From Ignavibacteriales bacterium (GTDB lineage Bacteria > Bacteroidota > Ignavibacteria > Ignavibacteriales > Melioribacteraceae), in contig JAIOYW010000016.1 in NCBI GenBank assembly GCA_021740915.1, positions 1 to 64,000 of the forward strand: DNA of 64,000 nucleotides. Direction: 5' to 3'. Made by a program: the position numbers and the translations under genes. Shown here piece after piece: positions 27,758 through 37,355 of this stretch; position 1 is the first letter of the stretch; each line of letters starts with the position of its first letter. The notes under the pieces were generated by a model. It saw only the letters and a program-made list of their open reading frames with translations. It had not been told where the DNA came from and searched no databases.

Positions 27758-28951
27758 TTGGATCTCTTTAAGAAATGTTACGATTTTACCCGTGCCGATG
27801 AAATAAAAGCAGCAGGACTTTATCCTTATTTCAGGCCGATTGAAGAAAACGAAGGTCCGGTTGTTATGATCGAAGGAAAAGATAAAATAATGGCTGGTTC
27901 AAATAATTATCTGGGGCTTACTGCGCATCCTAAAGTTAAGGAAGCAGCAGTCAGAGCTATTGAGAAATATGGAACAGGCTGTTCAGGTTCAAGATATCTT
28001 ACAGGAACTATCGATCTTCATGTGGAACTTGAAGAAAGGTTAGCAAAATTTTTTGGCAAGGAAGCGGTTTTATTATTTTCGACTGGTTATCAGTCTGCAC
28101 AGGGAATTATTCCAACACTTGTGCAGCGTGGCGAATATGTTATCTCAGACAAGGATAATCACGCGTGTATCGTTGCCGCAAATCTTATGGCTCGCGGCGC
28201 TACAGCAGAATTGTTACGATACAAACACAATGATATGAAAGATCTTGAAAGAGTTATTGCCAAAATCCCGAAAGAAACACCCAAACTAATTGTGAGCGAT
28301 GGTGTTTTTTCAACAGGCGGCGAAATTGTTGACCTCCCGAAAATGGTTGAGATAGCCAAAGCATACAATGCAAGATTACTTATTGACGATGCACATTCAG
28401 TGGGTGTTATCGGAAAGGGTGGAAGAGGTACTGCCAGTGAATTCGGACTTGTGGACGAAGTCGATATGACGATGGGTACATTCAGTAAAACGTTTGCTTC
28501 ACTCGGGGGATTTGTTACCGGAGAAGCGAAAGTTATAGATTATATCAAACATCACTCAGCTTCTTTAATTTTTAGTGCGTCTCCAACTCCAGCATCTGTC
28601 GCTTCCGCTTTAGCTGCGCTTGATGTCCTCGAAGCCGAACCTGAAAGAGTTAATAAATTAATAAGAAATGCAGACAAAATCAGAGACGGATTAAGTAGTC
28701 TCGGCTTCAATGTGATTATGGGCAGAACAGGAATCGTTCCGGTTATTGTCGGTGACGATATGCTTGCTTTCCAGATGTGGAGAAGGTTATACGATGAAGG
28801 TGTTTTTGTTAACGTATTTATCTCACCCGGTGTTCCACAGGGAAGGCAAATGCTCAGAACTTCATATATGGCAACTCATGAAGATGAACACCTCGATTTT
28901 ATTATCGCAACTTTTAAAAAAGTTGGTAAAGAAATTGGACTTATTCAATAG
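27758..28951 (+). CDS. spt: Serine palmitoyltransferase (alpha-oxoamine synthase family)
   Basis: This 397-aa PLP enzyme should condense serine with a fatty acyl thioester to 3-ketosphinganine, the first step of sphingolipid synthesis. It starts [26 protein letters not shown], the N-terminus of Bacteroidota Spt proteins, and continues [11 protein letters not shown] and [14 protein letters not shown]135 stacks on PLP; D210-D211 and H213 lie in LLIDDAHS; K244 in [12 protein letters not shown] forms the Schiff base. TTG 27758 is the start, behind a GGAGG site. The bcerS-like gene follows after 9 nt. A KBL or BioF role is possible from sequence alone, but the neighbours favour Spt. Confidence 0.87.
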   Translation: MDLFKKCYDFTRADEIKAAGLYPYFRPIEENEGPVVMIEGKDKIMAGSNNYLGLTAHPKVKEAAVRAIEKYGTGCSGSRYLTGTIDLHVELEERLAKFFGKEAVLLFSTGYQSAQGIIPTLVQRGEYVISDKDNHACIVAANLMARGATAELLRYKHNDMKDLERVIAKIPKETPKLIVSDGVFSTGGEIVDLPKMVEIAKAYNARLLIDDAHSVGVIGKGGRGTASEFGLVDEVDMTMGTFSKTFASLGGFVTGEAKVIDYIKHHSASLIFSASPTPASVASALAALDVLEAEPERVNKLIRNADKIRDGLSSLGFNVIMGRTGIVPVIVGDDMLAFQMWRRLYDEGVFVNVFISPGVPQGRQMLRTSYMATHEDEHLDFIIATFKKVGKEIGLIQ

Positions 28952-28960
28952 ACTAATAAT

Positions 28961-30082
28961 ATGAAAATAGAAATAATTTCTGTCCAGTCTAAAAAAGATT
29001 TAAAATCTTTCATTTTATTCCCAAAGAAAATTTATTCCGGGGATCCGCACTGGGTTCCTCATCTTTGGGAGGACAGAGTGAAAATACTCGATAAGAAGAA
29101 AAACCCTTTCTTTCAACATGCCGATGCGGAATATTTTCTTGCCTTAAGGAATGATCAAATTGTCGGTAGAATAGCAGCTATTGAGAACAAACTGCACAAT
29201 GAAACTCATCATGACAAAGTTGGTTTTTTTGGCTTTTTCGAGTGTATCAATGACAAAGAAGTTGCTGCTGAACTTTTTAAGAAAGCAGCCGAATGGCTAA
29301 AAGTTCGTGGATTTGATGAAGTTCGAGGGCCGGCAAATCCATCAAGTAACGACGAATATGGCCTCCTGATTGAGGGATTCGGGGACAGTCCCCGCCTCCT
29401 TATGACCTACAATCCTGAGTATTATATGGAACTCATTGAATCCTTTGGATTCAAGAAGGCGAAGGATCTTTACGCATTCAAGATCGACGCTGATAAAATG
29501 ATGGCTACGGAAAAACTGGTCAGAGGATGTGAGATAGCTCAGAAGAGATCCGGACTTGTGATCAAAGGACTCGATATGAAATATTTCGACACCGAGCTTG
29601 AAAAGGTTAAAAAAGTATATAATCAGGCATGGGCTCCCAATTATGGCTTTATTCCTATGACCGATGCAGAGATTGAATTTATGGCTGCCGATTTGAAGAT
29701 GTTAATTGATCCTGAACTTGTTGTTTTTGGCGAAATTAATGGGGAAGTTGTTGGTTTTGCTCTTGTACTGCCTGATTATAATGTTATTTTCAAGGAAATG
29801 AAGGGAAATCTTTACCCGTTCGGCTTTTTAAAATTGTTCACTAAAAAGAAATTATTGAAATGGGCACGGGTTATTACTCTTGGAATTATCCCCGGCTACC
29901 AGAAAAGGGGTCTCGATGCGGTATTCTATATGGATATTATGCGCCGTGCCGCTAAAAGAGGTATCTATCACGGTGAAGCCTCCTGGATACTTGAAGATAA
30001 CGACATGATGGTAAAGGGCGCCGCTCTTATGGGAGGCGAATTATACAAGAAGTATCGCATATATTCAAAAAGCTTGATTTGA
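28961..30082 (+). CDS. bcerS: GNAT-fold acyltransferase, probable bacterial ceramide synthase
   Basis: This 373-aa protein starts MKIEIISVQSKKDLKSFILFPKKIYSGDPHWVPHL, the typical opening of the large GNAT proteins found beside spt. A first acetyltransferase-like half (GRIAAIENKLHNE, FGFFEC, RGPANPSSNDEYGLL) is followed by a second one (VVFGEINGEVVGFALVLPDYN, ITLGIIPGYQKRGLDAVFY, EASWILEDNDMM). In Caulobacter the homologous bCerS N-acylates the sphingoid base. It is translated directly after spt, with 9 nt between, and probably co-transcribed with it. The identification combines family appearance and synteny; acyl-chain preference cannot be read from the sequence. Confidence 0.8.
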   Translation: MKIEIISVQSKKDLKSFILFPKKIYSGDPHWVPHLWEDRVKILDKKKNPFFQHADAEYFLALRNDQIVGRIAAIENKLHNETHHDKVGFFGFFECINDKEVAAELFKKAAEWLKVRGFDEVRGPANPSSNDEYGLLIEGFGDSPRLLMTYNPEYYMELIESFGFKKAKDLYAFKIDADKMMATEKLVRGCEIAQKRSGLVIKGLDMKYFDTELEKVKKVYNQAWAPNYGFIPMTDAEIEFMAADLKMLIDPELVVFGEINGEVVGFALVLPDYNVIFKEMKGNLYPFGFLKLFTKKKLLKWARVITLGIIPGYQKRGLDAVFYMDIMRRAAKRGIYHGEASWILEDNDMMVKGAALMGGELYKKYRIYSKSLI

Positions 30083-30083
30083 T

Positions 30084-32048
30084 GTGAGAAGCAAAGGGTT
30101 ATTTTTTGTAACTCTGTTTACCCTGCTGTCGGTAAAGCCAGTGTCAGCTCAATTTGGCGTCGCCGACAGCCTTCTGCTCAACAATAATTTTTTTCGTCTT
30201 AGTAATAAATCTATTATCTCAAAGTACCTTGCTTCCAATTCAAGTGATTCCATCAAAGCCGCCCTTCTTTCAATAGCCTCAGCCGGAACATTTAACCTTT
30301 TCCCTCAACTCCTTGATAAACAATTTTGCAGATATTCAGAATTTTTTCTGGCAATCGATAAACAAGCTCCTGATACTGCAATTGCTAATTTTCTTAGCCG
30401 ACTCATAGCAGAAAATATTTACAAACGGCAAGCTATTAATTCCATTGCTAATCATGGTGATTCATTAACTATGATGAACCTTCTCAAATCTCGGGCTGAT
30501 TTTAAAGCCGATGGAATCGGATTATCAATCCCACTTTTTAATTTTAGTAAAAGAGGCATAAAAACACCTGAAAAGGATTTCAGGTCGGTGTATCGGGATG
30601 AGTTGACATCTGACGATTCACTGATGAAATTTAATGCCATCTTTGCCTTGTACCGAATTGGTCCGGATACCTCGTACCATCAAATAATTACCGAGGAACT
30701 CACAAAAGCGCTTAAAGAGCAGAACTTAAATGCAGCGCTCTATTTGCTTGGAATTATCCGGAAATCAGGAAAGTCACTCTATGATGAACAATTACTTGAG
30801 GCAATCCGTTTACATAATGACTGGCGGATTAGATGTGAGGCGGCAAAAATTTTTCTGTCTGTCTATCCTTCTAATAGAGGCATAATCACAGATTTTCTTT
30901 CGCTTTTGCTTGACTCTAATCCTAACGTAGCAGTTCAGGCTGCAACCAGTCTGCGGAATATTGACCCGAATAAGGAAGATTTAGAAAATATCATCAAAAT
31001 ATTCTCAAGCTTGATGTTTGATAATAAAGTTGAAGGCAATACCGCTCAGGAATTATTTATTTCACTTACTGCCCTGTCTCAAAAAAATGGAAACAGTTTC
31101 TTTATAGAAGAACATAATAAGTTCCCCTCTTCCTACAGACTGAAAGCAGCAGCCCACCTTACTTCAGGTAAATTGGCATTCCTTATAGAAGAACTTCCAG
31201 CCCTCAAACCAGCAGATATAATTTCATTCTTAAATTCATTTATGACAATTGAGGGCAATGAGATTAATTCACCGTTATATTTCGCCGTTGTTACAAAATT
31301 CCTCAGTTCGGATTCAGCGCCGGCTCTGAGTATAATTGCAGACAGTTTGCCTGAACAATTCCTGGACAATCATTTCAGTGAACTGCAACCGATTATTATA
31401 GATCAGGTTTTCGATAATGCCGGAGATGTAGATTATGTTGAAGCAATTATGTCATTATATAATATGGCATTAAAAAAAGATTCAGTTTTCGCTGGTGAAT
31501 TAAAAAAGATAATTGCCGGATCTGGTAATTCTGCTCTAAAAAATGTTCTCGGCATCTTACAATATCCGGTTTCGAAGAGTCAGGAGCGTGACACTTTGTT
31601 TGCTGACATTTTCTATAATGCTTTTCGTTACAAAACTGCAAAAGTGCATACCAATAAGGGTTTCTTTACGTTTGAATTATTACCAGAATATGCTCCAATT
31701 TCTGTTGGGAATTTCTGTCGATTGACATTGTCCGGTTATTTTAATGAGAATATTTTTCATAGGGTTGTGCCAAATTTTGTAATTCAGACCGGCGATTCAC
31801 AGGGAACTGGCTGGGGAAGTCCGGGATACAGTATTGTTTCGGAATTTTCTCCACTTGCTTTTGATCGGGGATCAGTAGGAATGGCATCAGCCGGTAAGGA
31901 TACGGAGGGTTCTCAGTGGTTTGTAATGCACGGATATTATCCGCATCTTAATAGTAATTATACGAATTTTGGGAAAATAATTACCGGTCAGAATATTGTT
32001 GATATCATTGAGGAATCTGACCGGATTATAAAAATTGAATTGTTTTAG
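30084..32048 (+). CDS. Exported HEAT-repeat protein with C-terminal cyclophilin-type PPIase
   Basis: This 654-aa protein starts at GTG 30084, 1 nt after the bcerS stop. It has a signal peptide (ending PVSAQ) and helical HEAT-like repeats over residues about 60-500, for example DWRIRCEAAKIFLSVYPSN and NVAVQAATSLRNIDP. Cyclophilin motifs follow at about 515-654: GFFTFELLPEYAPISVGNF, FHRVVPNFVIQTGD, GSVGMASAGKDTEGSQWFVM and NFGKIITGQNIVD. FHRVVPNFVIQ and GSQWF carry the usual active-site Arg, Phe and Gln positions. It should assist folding of exported proteins. It probably shares the spt-bcerS transcript. Convergent with the PorD-like gene (4-nt overlap). Confidence 0.87.
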   Translation: MRSKGLFFVTLFTLLSVKPVSAQFGVADSLLLNNNFFRLSNKSIISKYLASNSSDSIKAALLSIASAGTFNLFPQLLDKQFCRYSEFFLAIDKQAPDTAIANFLSRLIAENIYKRQAINSIANHGDSLTMMNLLKSRADFKADGIGLSIPLFNFSKRGIKTPEKDFRSVYRDELTSDDSLMKFNAIFALYRIGPDTSYHQIITEELTKALKEQNLNAALYLLGIIRKSGKSLYDEQLLEAIRLHNDWRIRCEAAKIFLSVYPSNRGIITDFLSLLLDSNPNVAVQAATSLRNIDPNKEDLENIIKIFSSLMFDNKVEGNTAQELFISLTALSQKNGNSFFIEEHNKFPSSYRLKAAAHLTSGKLAFLIEELPALKPADIISFLNSFMTIEGNEINSPLYFAVVTKFLSSDSAPALSIIADSLPEQFLDNHFSELQPIIIDQVFDNAGDVDYVEAIMSLYNMALKKDSVFAGELKKIIAGSGNSALKNVLGILQYPVSKSQERDTLFADIFYNAFRYKTAKVHTNKGFFTFELLPEYAPISVGNFCRLTLSGYFNENIFHRVVPNFVIQTGDSQGTGWGSPGYSIVSEFSPLAFDRGSVGMASAGKDTEGSQWFVMHGYYPHLNSNYTNFGKIITGQNIVDIIEESDRIIKIELF

Positions 32049-32929
32049 AATCCAAATGCCGCATCATATTTTGAAGTATGGCTTGGATCAATACGTTTTA
32101 AAGTCTCAAAAACTTCTTTATCAGGATAATCCTTTAAGAATTCCGAGAATTCCCCTGCTTTAGCATCAAAAAAGATTTTTAACAAAGAACTTCTCGGATC
32201 TAATCTGTCCTTTTTCTCTGCAAGGTTATTGACCAGTTTAACCATATTTGAGTAAGCGGTTTTTCGATCCTCATTGAATAAATCCAGACCGCTGAAATGA
32301 TAATCCATAAAGTCCTGCCGAAACTGTTGATAATTTGTATTTAGTAGATTATCAACTAGTCCGCGTTTATTGTATGATGTACTTTTTATTTGCCATGAAT
32401 CAGAAAAAAGGCTGCTCGAACCCCTGACTGCAATATCGGATGCACGTGTGAATAAATCAGATCCTCCAAATGGTTCCGGACCATAAGAGTCCATATCCAT
32501 TCCAATTATTATCAGTGCATAAAAATCGAGAAAACTGGTTATAGGATCAAAATCAGACTGGTTAAAATATAATGCCTGATTTTTTTCGTAGGAGAATTCC
32601 CAGGAATTATCGAATACAGTCAACATTAATGAAACCTTAGTTGAATTGAATATTTTCCGCTGACTTGTTATTACAACCTGAGCTCCATATTTAAATTCCT
32701 CAGAAGTCTTCGAAAAGAAAATATTAAAATTGCATTTGATTCTGTCAAATTCCCAATTTTGACCACTGAACTTATTATTATTCAGATAATCCTGAACTGC
32801 TCTACCAAAATTTACTAATCTTTCCTTGTGAATATTTGTCAACTGCTCGTAGTTAACCACTACTGTGGCATCGAGTTCCTGTGCTACAATAATTGCAGGC
32901 AGCAATAGCATCAAAATTAGTCTTTTCAT
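32045..32929 (-). CDS. DUF4835 protein, PorD-like type IX secretion component
   Basis: This 294-aa exported protein (signal peptide ending VAQ) shows the DUF4835 pattern. VVVNYEQLTNIHKERLVNFGRAVQDYLNNNKFSGQNWEFDRIKCNF begins the domain. VITSQRKIFNSTKVSLML, WEFSYEKNQALYFNQSDFDPITSFLDFYALIIIGMDMDSYGPEPFGG and the terminal region follow. DUF4835 members include PorD, a periplasmic type IX secretion factor. Its presence fits the sorting-domain cargo at 21227..24124. Direct T9SS involvement here is inferred. It is a single gene; no terminator could be seen in the compact convergent junction. Confidence 0.82.
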   Translation of the reverse strand: MKRLILMLLLPAIIVAQELDATVVVNYEQLTNIHKERLVNFGRAVQDYLNNNKFSGQNWEFDRIKCNFNIFFSKTSEEFKYGAQVVITSQRKIFNSTKVSLMLTVFDNSWEFSYEKNQALYFNQSDFDPITSFLDFYALIIIGMDMDSYGPEPFGGSDLFTRASDIAVRGSSSLFSDSWQIKSTSYNKRGLVDNLLNTNYQQFRQDFMDYHFSGLDLFNEDRKTAYSNMVKLVNNLAEKKDRLDPRSSLLKIFFDAKAGEFSEFLKDYPDKEVFETLKRIDPSHTSKYDAAFGF

Positions 32930-33330
32930 CTTCTGTCCGGATATTTAGAATAAACATTATATAAAATAAGCAGATTTAATGTAAAATAAAATCGTGCGCA
33001 TCCCAATCTATTGAAGCGACAATGTATCCAACAAAAATTACAGGGTGAGAATATCAATAGGAGATAGATTAATACTGATCAAAGTAAAATGGTGAAAATT
33101 TCGAATAAACTAAAAGTCATTCAGGGTAATAATTCATACTCAAAGAATATCAATATTCATTTTTTAACACCAATGTAAAAACATCGACACCGGTCTTTAC
33201 CTTATCTGATATTATGCGCTTCTGGAATTAGAAGATTAAAAACTGATTGCTTAACAAAATATTTTTAACAAATATTGCTTTAGAATATATTTTTTTTATA
33301 ATTTTAGCATATTAGAGTTAAACATTGACG
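32930..33330. other. AT-rich divergent intergenic region
   Basis: This gap of about 400 nt separates the PorD-like gene from the outer-membrane protein pair, which are divergently transcribed. I see no reading frame, RNA gene or long repeat. No exact TTTG-N19-TAnnTTTG promoter is present in either direction, so the promoters of both genes must be degenerate. Confidence 0.6.
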
Positions 33331-34161
33331 ATGCTAAAAGATCGCTATATCCTATTATTCTTCCTTATGATTTTTTCAGGGAGTAATTTATTCAACATTT
33401 TAGGGCAGACCAACCCGGGCTGCCGACAAATTGCCTCAGCTCATTCTGGAATCGCTTGTTTTGGGGATCTGTTTTCGGGTTTTAATAATCCTGCTTCACT
33501 CGCATCAAATAAAGAAAGGCAATTGGGTTTTTTTTACTCGCCTGCTCCATATGGACTCAAGGAACTCTCAAATGCCTTTGCAGCATATTCAGAACCATTA
33601 CATTTTGGTAATATCGCCTTCGCATTAAAGACGTATGGTTTTGAACTTTACAGGGAAAATGCATTTAATGCCACACTTTCTCTGCCGCTAAATGAATTCA
33701 TTTATTCAGGTATTTCATTGCAAATTAATTCTGTTTCGATAAGAAATTACGGCTCGGATTTATCCCCGTCAATTAACGCAGGATTGATATTAACCCCGCT
33801 CCCGGATTTAGATTTTGCCATCGTATTTAAAAACATTTCAAAATCCACTTATGGAAACTATAAAGATCAGATACCGTTTTCATACTCAGCAGGTGCAGCT
33901 TACGAATATTACCCCAACTCATTTCTGTGTTTCTCTCTTGAAAAAGAAATGTATCTCCCCCTTTCTTTCAGAACTGGTCTAAACTATAAAATTCTTGAGT
34001 ATATAGAGTTGTTATCCGGGATTATGAGCTACCCCGATTCATATTCCGCCGGAATAACTATTATGTATTCAATCTTTCAGGTTCAATATTCTTTTTATAC
34101 AATCACTGAACTTGGACTTACACATCAACTTGGGATAATCATTTTACTTAATGATATCTGA
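33331..34161 (+). CDS. Outer-membrane beta-barrel protein (PorV/OmpP1-like layout)
   Basis: This protein of about 276 aa has a signal peptide (ending LGQ). NPGCRQIASAHSGIACFGDLFSGFNNPASLAS resembles the opening of PorV/OmpP1-type barrels, whose N-terminus contains a conserved N-P-A segment. The rest alternates short beta strands ending in aromatics, and the last residues (HQLGIIILLNDI) fit a barrel C-terminus. ATG 33331 is preferred over TTG 33325. The next gene overlaps its end by 11 nt, so the two are translationally coupled. The specific function is unknown. Confidence 0.7.
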   Translation: MLKDRYILLFFLMIFSGSNLFNILGQTNPGCRQIASAHSGIACFGDLFSGFNNPASLASNKERQLGFFYSPAPYGLKELSNAFAAYSEPLHFGNIAFALKTYGFELYRENAFNATLSLPLNEFIYSGISLQINSVSIRNYGSDLSPSINAGLILTPLPDLDFAIVFKNISKSTYGNYKDQIPFSYSAGAAYEYYPNSFLCFSLEKEMYLPLSFRTGLNYKILEYIELLSGIMSYPDSYSAGITIMYSIFQVQYSFYTITELGLTHQLGIIILLNDI

Positions 34162-36085
34162 AAAGATAATTCTGTTTTGTCTTGTTATTTTTTTTCAGAG
34201 TTTATACTCTGTTTCCGCTCAAAGTGACACAACATTTTCGCAATCAGAATGGAAGCCAACATCATATTATCCTGAAGCCATCGAACTCACTGCAGATGAA
34301 GCAGATATGCTGGCTGATTTTGTAGGTGATATCACAGATATCAACACCGCAGATTATTTTGATCTTATTACTATTCCAATGATCGATACAACAACAGCGC
34401 GGTTGCTCCTGCAATATAGAAAAGATTCGGGCAGAATTTTTTCTTTAAGTGAATTATATTCGATATCCGGTATCGATAAACAGATTCTCGATAATATTAT
34501 ACCATTTATCGCCATCCGTGAATTTTTTCCTGAACAGCGCAGAAAAAGAATCTCAGATGAGAAAAAATCTCAGTTTGAATTACGAAGCAGATACTCAAAT
34601 TTTTCTCCAAAACCTGCTGAATTCACTAATGGCAAATACGTCGGCTCCTCAATAAAATCTTACAGCAGGATAAGATTCAGGAATAATAATATTACTGCAG
34701 CAGCCACTATTGAAAAGGACCCGGGTGAATCCCGCTTCGATGACCACACCGTCTATTATCTAAGTTATCATCTGCCTAATGAGTTATTCGTCATTGCGGG
34801 CAATTATTTTCTCGATTTTGGCAACGGCATGATGGCAGGCAGAGCATATTCTTTTGGTAATAACTTTGAGACTGGGCTTTCCAGATCAATTTCCGGCAAA
34901 GGATTTCAGCCTTATACGGGTTCTGCTGAGTATAATTATCTTGCCGGATTCGCGGGCGGAACAACAATATGGGACAAATTCTCTCTTTCAGTGTTTTACT
35001 CAAAAAACCGAATGGATGCCAGATATGACAGCATAGCGATGAAATATGATTTTGTATTTACTGGCTACCATAGGACTGAAACTGAACTACTCAGAAGAAA
35101 AAACATCAGGTCAGAAATTTTTGGAGGAATATTTTCTTTCAGACCTGTAAAAAACCTCAATCTTTCTATCCTGGGTGTAAGACGAAATTTTTCTGAAATT
35201 ATTCTTCCAGTTTCAGACAACCGGAATATCGCTAATTATTCAACAGCACTTAGCTATACAAGTAAGTTATTTCGAGGCTCAGGAGAATTTCTGCCGCAGA
35301 ACAATTCCGGTAGTTTTTTTGGACTGATTCGTCCGGCGAATGGTATAATATTTATGGGAGGGTGGTTCAAGTATAATAATAATACAGATAACCTTTTCGG
35401 CAGATCGTTTCTTTTCGGTGAGAATGAAGAAAGTTATTACGGCGGGATAGCATTCAGCACTGTTTTGGGAAATTTAAAAATATCACAGTTTTCGGTATTA
35501 TCTGCAGATAATGAAACAGCAGCCAGCAGTAAGGATAAGGTCTTGACTTTATCCTATGATAGCAAGCTAACTGATAAAATAACTATATTATTAAAATACT
35601 CATCAATATCGCATGAGATGGAAACAAAACGACACGCTGAAAGAATTGAAAGAATCCGTCCGGAAATCACGTTTTACACAACAAACTCACTCCGGATAAA
35701 GTTAAGAGGAGATTTAACTATATACCGCGGCAACCTTTCAGTGTCCAGAGGCTCCGCTTTTAGTTTCGATGCCAAAATCTTGCCAGTCAAAAAGCTCACA
35801 TTTTTCTGCCGCCTGACTTTTTATAAAACTGCTGACTACGATTCAAGAATCTATATTTATGAGAATGACTTTCCAGGGGTTTTTACTTCAGTAATGCACT
35901 ATGGCTCTGGATTGCGTTGGTATTTTCAGTTTTATTTGGATCTTTTGCCCAATCTTTCTATTTCTGCAAAATATTCAGAACGATTGACTGACAACAATGA
36001 TTATGCCGGCATGACTAATGAGCCGAATGATTTAAAAAGAATTAATTGGTTTTCACTTCAATTTGATTATAACCCCTTATTCTAA
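34151..36085 (+). CDS. Exported protein with helix-hairpin-helix domain and beta-barrel
   Basis: This 644-aa protein has a signal peptide (ending SVSAQ). Near residues 55-120 are two ComEA-like helix-hairpin-helix motifs: DITDINTADYFDLITIPMIDTTTARLLLQYRKDSG and IFSLSELYSISGIDKQILDNIIPFI. From about 140 to the end it is a long series of amphipathic strands typical of an outer-membrane barrel (YFLDFGNGMMAG, GGIFSFRPVKNLNLSILGVRR, RGSGEFLPQN). The last residue is Phe, as in many barrels. Exported HhH-barrel proteins are known but uncharacterised in Bacteroidota; whether the HhH binds DNA is unproven. It is coupled to the smaller barrel gene upstream. Confidence 0.78.
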   Translation: MISEKIILFCLVIFFQSLYSVSAQSDTTFSQSEWKPTSYYPEAIELTADEADMLADFVGDITDINTADYFDLITIPMIDTTTARLLLQYRKDSGRIFSLSELYSISGIDKQILDNIIPFIAIREFFPEQRRKRISDEKKSQFELRSRYSNFSPKPAEFTNGKYVGSSIKSYSRIRFRNNNITAAATIEKDPGESRFDDHTVYYLSYHLPNELFVIAGNYFLDFGNGMMAGRAYSFGNNFETGLSRSISGKGFQPYTGSAEYNYLAGFAGGTTIWDKFSLSVFYSKNRMDARYDSIAMKYDFVFTGYHRTETELLRRKNIRSEIFGGIFSFRPVKNLNLSILGVRRNFSEIILPVSDNRNIANYSTALSYTSKLFRGSGEFLPQNNSGSFFGLIRPANGIIFMGGWFKYNNNTDNLFGRSFLFGENEESYYGGIAFSTVLGNLKISQFSVLSADNETAASSKDKVLTLSYDSKLTDKITILLKYSSISHEMETKRHAERIERIRPEITFYTTNSLRIKLRGDLTIYRGNLSVSRGSAFSFDAKILPVKKLTFFCRLTFYKTADYDSRIYIYENDFPGVFTSVMHYGSGLRWYFQFYLDLLPNLSISAKYSERLTDNNDYAGMTNEPNDLKRINWFSLQFDYNPLF

Positions 36086-36165
36086 TATTACCCGATTTTT
36101 CTTGCCTGATATAACTTATCTATCTAATTTTAAAGCTTAAATTTATTTTAACTATTGAGGATTTT

Positions 36166-37344
36166 ATGAGAACTATTGTTGCCTTGCCTGGTGATGGAAT
36201 TGGGAAAGTGGTGTTGCCTGAATCGATCAGATTGTTGAGCGCCGCCGGATTTAATGCAGAATATGTAAATGGTGATATTGGTTGGGAATTTTGGATAAAA
36301 GAAGGCAATCCACTGCCGCAGAGAACAGTCGATTTGCTCGAAAAGCACAAAATTGGACTTTTCGGAGCAATTACAAGTAAGCCAAAGTCGGATGCAGAAA
36401 AAGAACTTTCTCCGGATCTTAAAGGTAAAGGATATGTTTATTTCAGTCCAATCGTTAGTCTGAGACAAAAATTTAACCTGGATATTTGCATTAGACCATG
36501 CCAGTCCTTCAAAGGAAATCCACTTAATTTTATTAGGAAAAATTCATCTGGAGGATTCGAAGAACCTCTCGTTAATGCAGTTATTTTCAGACAAAACACA
36601 GAAGGGTTGTATGCCGGAGTGGAATGGACAAATCCTCCGGCGGATGTCAGAACTGCTTTAGAGACACATCCTAAAATGAAATTTTTTAAGGATGTGCCAA
36701 GTGAAGAGATGGCGATTTCCACCAGAATCATAACCAAACATGCTGCAACAAGAATTATTAAAGCGGCTTTTGAGTATGCAAAAAAATACGGCTATAAAAA
36801 TGTGACCGTCTGTGAAAAACCGAATGTTTTGCGTGAGACTTCAGGGATGATGCTTTCGATCGCAAAAGCAAAGGCTAAAGAATATCCCGGGATCTCGCTT
36901 TGGGACACCAATATCGACGCTCAAATGATGTGGATGACAAAAAATCCGGAGGACTATGGAGTGATTGTTGCTGAGAATATGTTTGGAGATATTATAAGCG
37001 ATGGTTTTGCAGGACTTGTCGGCGGTTTGGGATTCGCTTGCAGTGCTAATCTGGGAGATGAGGTTGCTGTCTTCGAACCCACACACGGCTCCGCCCCAAA
37101 ATATGAGATGCTTAATCCATCAATTGTTAATCCAATTGCAATGTTTCTCTCAGCATGTATGATGCTCGATCATATCGGAGAAAATGCAATCGCGGCAAAG
37201 ATCAGAAAAGCAATTGCTAAGGTTGTTGAAGAAGGCAATGTAAAAACATACGATATGATGAAAATCAGAGGGGGTGCAGACGTTTTCAAACAGGGAGCTG
37301 CTTCAACTCTTGAATTGACTGATGCTGTAATAGCAGCTTTATAA
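36166..37344 (+). CDS. Isocitrate/homoisocitrate/isopropylmalate dehydrogenase-family enzyme
   Basis: This 392-aa beta-decarboxylating dehydrogenase should interconvert a 2-hydroxy-3-carboxy acid with a 2-oxo acid and CO2, using NAD(P). Visible motifs are LPGDGIG, FGAITS, LRQKFNLDICIRPCQ, the RQNTEG loop, the conserved YAKKYGYKNVTVCEKPNV, WDTNIDAQMMWM, MFGDIISDGFAGLVGGLG and FEPTHGSAPKY. The substrate-loop sequence is not the standard IDH or LeuB one, so isocitrate, homoisocitrate and related acids must all be considered. It is the first gene of the seven-gene operon and has GAGG before its ATG. The next gene is 11 nt downstream. Cofactor preference not determined; the HGSAPKY loop fits NAD better than NADP. 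Confidence 0.85.
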   Translation: MRTIVALPGDGIGKVVLPESIRLLSAAGFNAEYVNGDIGWEFWIKEGNPLPQRTVDLLEKHKIGLFGAITSKPKSDAEKELSPDLKGKGYVYFSPIVSLRQKFNLDICIRPCQSFKGNPLNFIRKNSSGGFEEPLVNAVIFRQNTEGLYAGVEWTNPPADVRTALETHPKMKFFKDVPSEEMAISTRIITKHAATRIIKAAFEYAKKYGYKNVTVCEKPNVLRETSGMMLSIAKAKAKEYPGISLWDTNIDAQMMWMTKNPEDYGVIVAENMFGDIISDGFAGLVGGLGFACSANLGDEVAVFEPTHGSAPKYEMLNPSIVNPIAMFLSACMMLDHIGENAIAAKIRKAIAKVVEEGNVKTYDMMKIRGGADVFKQGAASTLELTDAVIAAL

Positions 37345-37355
37345 GGATTACCGAT

